Positions 25,236 through 32,056 of a stretch of DNA of 35,928 nt are shown here, in pieces; the stretch's first letter is position 1; each line of letters opens with the position of its first letter. Below the pieces are notes generated by a model, which ran no database searches, had not been told where the DNA came from, and was given only the letters and a program-made list of their open reading frames with translations. Source of the DNA: an uncultured Coriobacteriales bacterium. Lineage in GTDB: Bacteria; Actinomycetota; Coriobacteriia; Coriobacteriales; QAMH01. Where the stretch lies: positions 1 through 35,928 of the forward strand of contig CAKUES010000018.1 of the NCBI GenBank assembly GCA_934646835.1, written 5' to 3'. A program made the position numbers and the translations under genes.

Positions 25236-25376
25236 CGCACTTGGGCACGAGATGCCCAAGTGCGATAAGTGCGGCCCTTTGGAAGTTTCGTTTTTGGCAA
25301 ACAACCGCACTTGGGCGATATTTCGCGTAAATGGCCCGCACTTGCTGGCTCGTCTGGTGTCAAAGGCCCGCACTTG
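25236..25376. repeat. CCGCACTTG repeats with one palindrome
   Basis: A palindrome CGCACTTGGGC/GCCCAAGTGCG with a 7-nt loop (25236-25264) is followed by an inverted AAGTGCGG (25267) and by direct copies of CCGCACTTG at 25305, 25336 and 25368, 31 and 32 bp apart. The gap 25235-25596 has no credible gene; ORFs across it run through these repeats. Confidence 0.7.
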
Positions 25377-25596
25377 TCGATTTGGAGAGGGGGGTATGCA
25401 TCGCTTTGTCGTCACCTCAAGCGCATCGAAAGGCATTTGTGTGCAGACGTCCCAGCTGCCCTTCACCGCGTTCCTTAAACCTTTCGGTTTTCTTGTGGCG
25501 ATTGGACGGCGCGGGCGCGCGAGCAGCCTATAATGACCGTGGCTCAATCGAGCCTAGCAAACGCAGCTTAAACACAGACACGCAGGAAGGCAGGCT

Positions 25597-26661
25597 ATGA
25601 CGCAGAGCCTTGCAGATTTCGTACACGCGGTTTCGGGTGACGACCACCTCACCGTCGAGGAAAACCTTGGCGACGGCTTCGTCCGCCTCAAGACCGCGGA
25701 GGCAGAGCGCCGCCAGGCAAAGCACGACATTCGCGCAGTCGAGGACATCGTCGTCGAGATGCTGCGCAACTCCCGTGACGCCCATGCTCGCAACATCTAC
25801 CTCGCCACGTCTCGCGACGGCAACTTGAAGACCCTCGTCTTCCTCGACGACGGCGACGGCGTGCCTATCAGCCTTCAAGAGCGCATCTTCGAACCCCGCG
25901 TTACCTCGAAGCTCGACTCCATGGTGATGGATCGCTGGGGTGTGCATGGCCGCGGCATGGCGCTGTACTCCATCAAGTGCAACACGCAGTCTGCGCGCGT
26001 CGTTGCCGGTGACAGCGGTCTCGGTTCGAGCATCGAGGTTGACATCGACCTCAATCAGCTTCAGGAGAAGGCCGATCAGTCCACCTATCCCAAGCTCGTT
26101 CGCGACGAGGACGACGCGCTCGTGGTCGCGCGCGGTCCGCACAACATCATCCGCAATATCGTCGAGTTCTCGCTTGAGCACCGCGAGAAAGTCAACGTCT
26201 ACTACGGCTCTCCGACCGATATCGTCGCCCGCCTCTACGTTGACGGCCAAAAGCGTCTCTCCGACGACCAGATGCTGTTCTGCGATGACGTCGAGGATCT
26301 GCCAGTCACCCTGCGCCCTGCCGCTTGCGCCGATGCCCTCGAGCTTGTCCGCACCTGCCAGGGCATCGCGCTGCCTATCTCGGAGCGCACGGCGCACCGC
26401 ATCATCGCCGGGCAGATCCCCCCGGCGCTCTGCCCGCTCCAACGCATCACCCCCGAGCGCTCACAGGACAAAAAGGTCGACCTGTACCGCGACAACCGCG
26501 GGCTCAAGATCGCCAAAGACGATCTCCAGGCCTTCAGTGACGCGGCGGAGCGCTCCTTCAAGGCGCTTGCCGAGCGCTACTACCTCGAGCTCAAGGGCGA
26601 GCCAAAGGTCAAGGTGGGCAAGGATTGCATCACCGTCAAGTTCGATATCGACAAGGGATAA
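25597..26661 (+). CDS. GHKL-fold ATPase domain protein, function unknown
   Basis: A 354-residue cytosolic protein. The N-terminal half is a GHKL (gyrase/Hsp90/histidine kinase/MutL) ATP-binding fold: N box VEMLRNSRDAHA (Glu54, Asn58, Asp61), G1 box LDDGDGVP (84-90) and G2-like GVHGRGMALYSIK (115-127). No phosphoacceptor His domain, receiver or sensor is seen. The G2 layout and the Glu in the N box resemble MutL and Hsp90 more than kinases. The C-terminal about 180 residues match nothing I know. GGAAGG precedes the ATG. It stands alone between rny and a secreted enzyme, and does not reveal its pathway. Confidence 0.8.
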   Translation: MTQSLADFVHAVSGDDHLTVEENLGDGFVRLKTAEAERRQAKHDIRAVEDIVVEMLRNSRDAHARNIYLATSRDGNLKTLVFLDDGDGVPISLQERIFEPRVTSKLDSMVMDRWGVHGRGMALYSIKCNTQSARVVAGDSGLGSSIEVDIDLNQLQEKADQSTYPKLVRDEDDALVVARGPHNIIRNIVEFSLEHREKVNVYYGSPTDIVARLYVDGQKRLSDDQMLFCDDVEDLPVTLRPAACADALELVRTCQGIALPISERTAHRIIAGQIPPALCPLQRITPERSQDKKVDLYRDNRGLKIAKDDLQAFSDAAERSFKALAERYYLELKGEPKVKVGKDCITVKFDIDKG

Positions 26662-26738
26662 GTTCTGCGTCTCTTGCATGAGATATAGCTAGTCATGGGA
26701 AGGTCCCGACGCGAGGCGAGAGGAAGAGGAAAACGTAG

Positions 26739-28604
26739 ATGAAACGAAGCAACAAGACATTCCGCACCGTGTGCAGCAGCCTGGCTGCCGGCGCGCTGGC
26801 AGTGAGCATGGTCCCGGTGGGTGCTGTATCTGCATTTGCCGATGAGGCGTCCGCAACAAGAGCGATAGCGTTCGCGGGTGGCACAACAGGTTCTGAAGGC
26901 TCTACCGGCGGAGCATCTGCTGCCGAGGGCGCTACGGGAGGCACGGCTGCCGGTTCGGGCTCGAGCACGGGCGAGGCAGGCAGCGGTAGCACTGCGGGCG
27001 GCGCCGGCACGGGTGCCGAGGCCGGAAGCGGTACGGGAGCTGGAACCGGTACGACCGGTGGAGCCACGGGCGGCTCGACCAGCGGCGCTGGCACGGGAAC
27101 GACCGACCCGACCCCCGAGCCCACACCGACTCCCGCTCCCGTTCTCGTCAAGCCCTACCTGACGGTGAACTATGCCTACAGCCACTCCTCCAACAGCTCG
27201 CAGAAGTGGAGCGACGAGGACTGCAAGCAGCTGGCCCCGGGCAAAAGGGCGCATGTCACGACGAGTTCTGCAACCCAACGCCTCGAGTGCGTCAGGATGA
27301 GCGTCGAGGCCCTCGAGGGCACGGCTGGCGACACGCGCGCCATGGGCATCAAATACAAGGTCCTGAGCGGCAAGAAGTGGTCCAGCTGGAAGTCCAATGG
27401 CACGAGCGTGGGCACCGACGGCACCAAGATCCAGGCAATCCGCATCAAGCTGACCGGCACCGCTGGCAAGAGCTATTCTGTGCACTATCGCGTGAAGACC
27501 CGCGGCACTTCCTGGCTGGGCTGGGCGAGCGACGGTGCTGACGCTGGCACGAGCGGTATCGGCCGCGATATCTCGGATCTTCAGGTCGAGATCAAGCAGA
27601 TTGGCAAGAAGGCTCCCGGCGCCACCGATGCGGCCTACATCACCGATGAGTCCGCGGCGACTACTTACTCGCTGGCCAAGGCAAGCGGTTCTGTCTCTAC
27701 GGCGACCAAGCTCGGTGCAAGCGCTGGTACGGCCAAGACCAACGCCTCTAACGGCATCGGCATCGCGCTCAAGAATACCTCGACGGAGATTTCCGGCGAC
27801 TACAGCTACAAGGTCTACCAGAAGTCCAAGGGCTGGTCCAAGGCCGCTGCGTCCGGTAAGCGCGCCGGTGTCAAGAGCAAGAAGTACCCGGTCACTGCAA
27901 TCTCCATCAACCGCACCGGCAAGCTCAAGAGTTACTACGACGTCTACTGCCGCGTCTACGTCAAGAACTACGGCTGGATGGGATGGGCCAAGAACGGTCA
28001 GGCTGCCGGCAGCAAGGTCTTTGACGGCTTCAACGTGACGGCCTACCAGGTCAAGCTCGTCTACAAGGGTGGCAAGGCCCCTGGTAAGACGGACACCCGC
28101 TACTCGGACTCCAACGGCGTCCTTAAGAAGGCTCAGGAGAAGCTCGCCATTTCCAAGGCTAAAGCCCGTCTCGACGCCAAGGCGAATAAGACCTCCTCGG
28201 CTACGAGCTATCTGCTTCTCTGCGATCGTAGCATCTGCTACACCGCGGTCTATACGGGCAGCAAGGGTCACTGGAAGCGCGTGAAGTTCTGGCGCTGCTG
28301 TGTGGGTGCCTCCTCTACTCCCACGCCCAAGGGCTCCTACACCGTCCAGGGCAAAGAGCCCGTCTTCCATGGTAAGGAGAACGCTTACAGCTGCTACTAC
28401 GGCGTTGTCTTCGATAGCGCGCGCGAGATGATGTTCCACAGCGTTGGATACAAGAACAACGGCAGCCAGGCCGATAAGGACATCATCTTCTCTAACCTGG
28501 GCCAGTGGGCTTCCCACGGCTGTGTGAGGCTCGAGCTCAAGAACGCCAAGTGGCTCTACGACCACGTTGGCAACTCCTACGGCACCAAGGTCGTCATCTT
28601 TTAG
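26739..28604 (+). CDS. Secreted L,D-transpeptidase with hydrophobic-W (ChW) repeats
   Basis: A 621-residue exported protein. A signal peptide of about 35 residues ends near AFA-DEA. Residues about 50-130 are a Gly/Ser/Thr/Ala-rich stretch ending in PTPEPTPTPAPV. Next come about four ChW-type repeats (KKWSSWKSNGTSVGT, TSWLGWASDGADAGT, KGWSKAAASGKRAG, YGWMGWAKNGQAAGS). The C-terminal YkuD domain has His567 and the SHGCVRL motif with nucleophile Cys595. Such enzymes make 3-3 peptidoglycan cross-links or anchor proteins. The ChW repeats are thought to bind wall or host material. A terminator follows. Confidence 0.92.
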   Translation: MKRSNKTFRTVCSSLAAGALAVSMVPVGAVSAFADEASATRAIAFAGGTTGSEGSTGGASAAEGATGGTAAGSGSSTGEAGSGSTAGGAGTGAEAGSGTGAGTGTTGGATGGSTSGAGTGTTDPTPEPTPTPAPVLVKPYLTVNYAYSHSSNSSQKWSDEDCKQLAPGKRAHVTTSSATQRLECVRMSVEALEGTAGDTRAMGIKYKVLSGKKWSSWKSNGTSVGTDGTKIQAIRIKLTGTAGKSYSVHYRVKTRGTSWLGWASDGADAGTSGIGRDISDLQVEIKQIGKKAPGATDAAYITDESAATTYSLAKASGSVSTATKLGASAGTAKTNASNGIGIALKNTSTEISGDYSYKVYQKSKGWSKAAASGKRAGVKSKKYPVTAISINRTGKLKSYYDVYCRVYVKNYGWMGWAKNGQAAGSKVFDGFNVTAYQVKLVYKGGKAPGKTDTRYSDSNGVLKKAQEKLAISKAKARLDAKANKTSSATSYLLLCDRSICYTAVYTGSKGHWKRVKFWRCCVGASSTPTPKGSYTVQGKEPVFHGKENAYSCYYGVVFDSAREMMFHSVGYKNNGSQADKDIIFSNLGQWASHGCVRLELKNAKWLYDHVGNSYGTKVVIF

Positions 28605-28627
28605 AGACGGCAAGCGAGTGAACATAT

Positions 28628-28664
28628 GCGGCGGCAGGGTCCTTAAGGGCACTGCCGCCGCTTT
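28628..28664 (+). terminator. Terminator of the L,D-transpeptidase gene
   Basis: GCGGCGGCAG (28628-28637) pairs with CTGCCGCCGC (28652-28661) around a 14-nt loop, followed by a short TTT. Confidence 0.75.
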
Positions 28665-28678
28665 GCGTTGGGTGTCAC

Positions 28679-28708
28679 ATTTGCAAACGTGCTAAAGTAT
28701 TTGCAAAC
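28679..28708 (+). promoter_or_regulatory. Paired ATTTGCAAAC operator-like repeats
   Basis: ATTTGCAAAC occurs at 28679-28688 and 28699-28708, exactly 20 bp apart (two helical turns). Each has the 8-bp palindrome TTTGCAAA. A -10-like TAAAGT (28693-28698) lies between them and TTGGGT 19 bp before that, so a dimeric regulator bound here would cover the promoter of the next gene, 24 bases downstream. Confidence 0.6.
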
Positions 28709-28731
28709 AAAGATGCCGATGAAGGAGCGCA

Positions 28732-29376
28732 ATGGACAGCGCCGGATACCAGAAGTGGTTGCTCAGCAGCAAGGGGCTCAAGCACGCGACCTGTTTGTCG
28801 CGCGTGAGCAACTGCGCCAAGGTCGAGCGTTACGAGGGCGACCTCGACGACCATTACAAGCAAGACCGCCTGGCCGGCCTGCTCGAGCGCCTCAGCTACA
28901 GCATCGACGACGAGCGCCACGAGCTGCCGGCAAAGCACAGCGTGCCCATCAAGGGCAACGTCCGCAGGACAACGGCCACGCTTAAGAGTGCCGTCACGCT
29001 GTATCGCGATTTTCGCGATACCCAGCACCTCGACGTGCTGTTGGCTGCCAATTCCCAGGATGAGTCTGCCGATTATCAGCGCCATATCCTCTGGGGCGCG
29101 AAGTTCATGCACCGCTTCTCCGCCCAGCTCGAGGTGCTTCACTCCGATGCGCTTTTTGGCTTGCTGATCGCCGAGGCCGACCGGAAAGTTAGTGCCCAGC
29201 CCGCTGCTGACCTCGAGGATGCAGTCGCCGAGGTGTTCGAGCATTATGAGCCGCAGCGGCGTTTTGCTGAGATGAGGCACATCGTTGACGATGTCGTCGA
29301 TGCGGGATATCGCGAGAAGACCGCGTATGTCTCTGTGTACTGTGCAATGAAGATCCTCGACGTGGCGCGCGGGTAG
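28732..29376 (+). CDS. Conserved hypothetical protein with SN-RVE-type N-terminal domain
   Basis: A 214-residue protein I cannot name. The N-terminal 95 residues have a pattern I recall from many proteins of unknown function and from the N-termini of some restriction-type or ATPase proteins: KWLLSSKGL, then LSRVSNCAKVERYEGDLDDHY, here given as RVSNCAKVERYE and GDLDDHY, then LSYSIDDERHELPAKH, PIKGNVRRTTATLKSAVTLY. The C-terminal part is helical and charged, without catalytic motifs, signal peptide or membrane segment. GAAGGAG precedes the ATG. The paired operator-like repeats suggest tight control, maybe by itself. Confidence 0.7.
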   Translation: MDSAGYQKWLLSSKGLKHATCLSRVSNCAKVERYEGDLDDHYKQDRLAGLLERLSYSIDDERHELPAKHSVPIKGNVRRTTATLKSAVTLYRDFRDTQHLDVLLAANSQDESADYQRHILWGAKFMHRFSAQLEVLHSDALFGLLIAEADRKVSAQPAADLEDAVAEVFEHYEPQRRFAEMRHIVDDVVDAGYREKTAYVSVYCAMKILDVARG

Positions 29377-29439
29377 CGGCAGGGTGCTGGCTGTCGGCTG
29401 GGCTGGCCATGCGTCAGCGCAGTAGGGCATCAAGTTAGA

Positions 29440-29548
29440 CGTAGGCGCCAGACGCAGTCGGCGCCACCGCTGCAACTGGCAATCGGCTTCGCGTCAGCGC
29501 CATCGAGCCCCAGACCCCACGTAGGCGCCAGACGCAGTCGGCGCCATC
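29440..29548. repeat. Two GGCGCC repeat units, direct, 80 bp apart
   Basis: Units at 29440-29466 and 29520-29548 are identical over 26 bases and lie exactly 80 bp apart. The second has the longer conserved context (CCCACGTA before, ATCAGG-CGCAACG after) shared with 5155 and 20713. The gap 29377-29621 has no gene. Confidence 0.78.
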
Positions 29549-29621
29549 AGGCCGCAACGATGCCCGGGACTTGGGATACGTGGCGTTGTCGATAATCCAC
29601 CACCAGAATTAGGAGCAAATC

Positions 29622-30464
29622 TTGAACATCGCTGTTATGGATATCGGATCGAACAGCTCCCGCCTCGACCTGTTTGCCGTTGCGGCTGATGGCAGCTACG
29701 AACATCTCCTCTTTGGTCGCGTTCCAACGGGTCTTGTCGGCCATGTTGATGGGGACAACGCCTTGAGTGATGAGGGCGTGCGTCTTGCTGCAAGCTCCCT
29801 CATGGCACTGCAGATACAGGCTTTGAAGACAGGTCTGGTGGACGAGTGGCATGTGTTCGCCACTGCCTCCCTGCGCGGACGCTCCAACGAACGCGAGGTC
29901 GTTGCTGCCTTGAAGGAGCGTACGGGCTTCGAGGTTGACGTCATCGAGGGTATCGAGGAGGCCAAGCTCGGCTATGCGAGCCTTCAGCGCCGCTATCGGC
30001 CCCAGTGCGCCGTTATGGCTGATGTGGGCGGTGGCTCAACGGAGGTTGTCGTTGCCGATGGGGGAGAGGTGCTCTCCGTGACGAGTCACCCGCTTGGCTC
30101 CCGTGCCTTGTCCAAGCGCCTCATCGCCGATGTTTGGCCCAACGAGGAGGAGCTCGAGGCGATTCGCCGCGCTATTGCTGCCGAGCTTACCTCCTACGCC
30201 AAGCTTTCGCTGTCCTCGCCTCCGGTTCTCTTTGGCATCGGCGGTACTGCCCGCGCCCTCGAGGCTGTCTTGGACGCCGACAAGATCGATTTGCCTGCCG
30301 ACCTGCATACGCGCGTGGAGCACTTCTGCCCTGACCGCCTCGACACCATGGCTGCAGGCGCGCTTATCTTCCAGGGTTTGTGGGAGAGCTTCAAACCGCA
30401 GCGCTTTGTTGCCAGCGACGCCAATCCTCGCGAGGGTTATCTGCTCAAGCACGTGCTGGGTTAG
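29622..30464 (+). CDS. Ppx/GppA-family phosphatase
   Basis: A 280-residue protein of the ASKHA fold family that cleaves polyphosphate or (p)ppGpp-type nucleotides. Phosphate-1 loop AVMDIGSNSSRL (residues 4-15), the catalytic EGIEEAKLGYAS region near 107-118 and the second nucleotide loop DVGGGSTEVVV (about 132-142) are clear; FGIGGTARALEAV marks the adenosine-site loop. It is a short, single-unit form without the C-terminal HD domain of E. coli Ppx. The start is TTG 29622 with TAGGAG eight bases before. Which substrate it prefers is not visible. Confidence 0.9.
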   Translation: MNIAVMDIGSNSSRLDLFAVAADGSYEHLLFGRVPTGLVGHVDGDNALSDEGVRLAASSLMALQIQALKTGLVDEWHVFATASLRGRSNEREVVAALKERTGFEVDVIEGIEEAKLGYASLQRRYRPQCAVMADVGGGSTEVVVADGGEVLSVTSHPLGSRALSKRLIADVWPNEEELEAIRRAIAAELTSYAKLSLSSPPVLFGIGGTARALEAVLDADKIDLPADLHTRVEHFCPDRLDTMAAGALIFQGLWESFKPQRFVASDANPREGYLLKHVLG

Positions 30465-30470
30465 CGGGAG

Positions 30471-30554
30471 GAGCTGAACGTTTGAGACCAGGTCTTTCCC
30501 GTTCAACGCCCACAAGCGTTGAACGGGAAAGACCTGGTCTCAAACGTTCAGCTC
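30471..30554. repeat. Double-palindrome element, AGACCAGGTC core (39-bp perfect arms)
   Basis: Arms 30471-30509 and 30516-30554 are perfectly complementary over 39 bp with a 6-nt loop (CCACAA). Each arm is an inverted repeat (TGAACG and CGTTCA) around AGACCAGGTC (30485-30494). Only the core is shared with the element at 6451; the flanks differ. It starts 7 bases after the ppx-type gene and has no T-run. Confidence 0.9.
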
Positions 30555-30593
30555 GGTCCGTAATCAGGAATTAACGGCATTCTACGAGGTTCA

Positions 30594-30624
30594 TTGCGTC
30601 AAATCTGAGAGATAGCGCTAGAAT
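30594..30624 (+). promoter_or_regulatory. Candidate promoter of the DAHP synthase gene
   Basis: TTGCGT (30594-30599) and TAGAAT (30619-30624) are 19 bases apart, and an extended G-C precedes the -10 box. The gene starts 65 bases downstream. Confidence 0.5.
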
Positions 30625-30651
30625 ACCTCTTAACAAATTCGCATAACCTTC

Positions 30652-30664
30652 TCACATAATGTGA
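30652..30664 (+). promoter_or_regulatory. TCACAT-A-ATGTGA dyad, candidate operator
   Basis: A perfect 13-bp dyad lies between the candidate promoter and the ribosome binding site of the DAHP synthase gene, 24 bases before the ATG. A repressor there would act as a roadblock. The regulator is unknown; it does not match the TyrR box. Confidence 0.45.
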
Positions 30665-30688
30665 TTTATCGGAAAAGAGGCTCCACTT

Positions 30689-31720
30689 ATGAATATGGTC
30701 TTCGAACGCAAGCTCCCCATTCCAATGGCGGTCAAGGAGATGTATCCGCTTTCTGCCAAGATGAGCGAGCTCGTGGAGCGCCGTCGTCAGGAGGTCGAGC
30801 GCATCTTCAAGGGCGAAGACGAGCGCATCGCCCTCATCATCGGCCCTTGCTCGGCCGACAATGAGGACTCCGTGATGGACTACATCCTGCGTTTGGCGGA
30901 GGTCCAACCCAAGGTCAAGGACAAGATCTGCATCATTCCGCGCATCTACACCAACAAGCCGCGCACGACGGGACAGGGTTACAAGGGTCTCGTGCACCAG
31001 CCGGACCCGACCGCCGCGCCTGATGCCTTCAACGGCATCATCGCGACGCGCGAGCTGCACATGCGTGCCATCAATGAAGCGGAGTTCACTTGCGCCGACG
31101 AGATGCTCTATCCACAAAACTACAAGTATCTTGATGATATCCTCGGCTACGTCGCCGTCGGCGCGCGCTCGGTCGAAAACCAAGAGCACCGCCTGGTAGC
31201 GAGCGGCATCGAGATTCCTGTCGGCATGAAGAACCCTACCTCCGGCGACCTCTCCGTCATGATGAACTCCGTCGTGGCGGCGCAAAGCGAGCATGACTTC
31301 ATCTACCGCGGCTGGTCCGTGCGCTCTCAGGGCAACTCCCTCGCGCATGTCATCATGCGCGGCTACACGGACGAGCAGGGCGGTATCTACCCCAACTATC
31401 ATTACGAGAACCTCATTCGCGTGCACGAGCTCTACGGCGCCAAGCCCGAGCTCACCAACCCCTCCGTCATCATCGATGCGAACCACTCCAACTCGCGCAA
31501 GAACCCCTTCGAGCAGCCGCGCATCATCAAGGAGGTCCTCAACTACTGCTCTTACAACAGCGACCTCAAGGGGCTGATCAAGGGCTTCATGGTGGAGAGC
31601 TACATCGAGGACGGCAACCAGCCTGTTGGCGGCGGCGTGTACGGCAAGTCGATCACGGACGCTTGCCTTGGCTGGGAGAAGACCGAGCGCCTCATCTACG
31701 AGATCGCGGGCCTGCTGTAG
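30689..31720 (+). CDS. aroF: 3-deoxy-7-phosphoheptulonate (DAHP) synthase, class I (AroG/F/H type)
   Basis: A 343-residue class I-alpha DAHP synthase that condenses phosphoenolpyruvate and erythrose-4-phosphate, entry to aromatic amino acids. Family marks are IIGPCSADNEDSVMDY (residues 49-64), PRIYTNKPRTTGQGYKGL (about 88-105), GARSVENQEHRL, GMKNPTSGDL and IIDANHSNS with VGGGVYGKSITDAC. The usual N-terminal feedback region of AroG/F/H is present but short. The symbol is by family only, as feedback specificity cannot be told. It stands alone between long palindromes, with its own promoter and a dyad. Confidence 0.92.
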   Translation: MNMVFERKLPIPMAVKEMYPLSAKMSELVERRRQEVERIFKGEDERIALIIGPCSADNEDSVMDYILRLAEVQPKVKDKICIIPRIYTNKPRTTGQGYKGLVHQPDPTAAPDAFNGIIATRELHMRAINEAEFTCADEMLYPQNYKYLDDILGYVAVGARSVENQEHRLVASGIEIPVGMKNPTSGDLSVMMNSVVAAQSEHDFIYRGWSVRSQGNSLAHVIMRGYTDEQGGIYPNYHYENLIRVHELYGAKPELTNPSVIIDANHSNSRKNPFEQPRIIKEVLNYCSYNSDLKGLIKGFMVESYIEDGNQPVGGGVYGKSITDACLGWEKTERLIYEIAGLL

Positions 31721-31790
31721 GAGGCTGCCGCGTGGCCAAGAGCGGCGGGTTTGCGGCAGATGGCACCGAATGTTTCTGTGGGTGAAAGAC

Positions 31791-31894
31791 GTGACACACT
31801 TTGTGCCAGTGACATTGTGTGTCATGCCATAGAGTCGCAGAATACCCCGAGTCTTCTGCATGACACACAATGTCACTGGCACAAAGTGTGTCAC
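31791..31894. repeat. Double-palindrome element, TGTRCCAGTGACA core (104 bp, copy 2)
   Basis: Perfect 37-bp arms (31791-31827 and 31858-31894) and a 30-nt loop, the same layout as at 7673. Arms differ from copy 1 by C to T on the left and G to A on the right at the paired position, so pairing is kept. The loops share GCAG-ATA-C-CGAG-TTCT. The core is at 31802-31814. No target duplication is seen at the ends. Confidence 0.92.
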
Positions 31895-31954
31895 AGAAGA
31901 GGACAGCATCATACTACGCGCCTTCGGCGCTCCGCTCAACATGACAGAACCTAT

Positions 31955-31989
31955 GTGACACCTTTTGTCACTGGTACATTTGGTGTCAC
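31955..31989. repeat. Solo 35-nt module with TGTRCCAGTGACA core
   Basis: A single module: GTGACACC and GGTGTCAC frame the inverted core TGTCACTGGTACA (31966-31978). It is the same length as the module in the neighbouring 104-bp element, but the flanks differ, and it has no inverted partner. The gap 31721-32056 otherwise has no gene. Confidence 0.82.
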
Positions 31990-32056
31990 TCGGGATGACG
32001 GACCTGCAAGGGCTATCATGAAAGCCCTAAGCTCGCTATCTCAAAAGGGGGGACGC

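Noticed and set aside
25252..25533. ORFs of 69-93 codons in the gap before the GHKL gene
   Set aside because: They run through the CCGCACTTG repeats, lack a ribosome binding site, and match no protein pattern.
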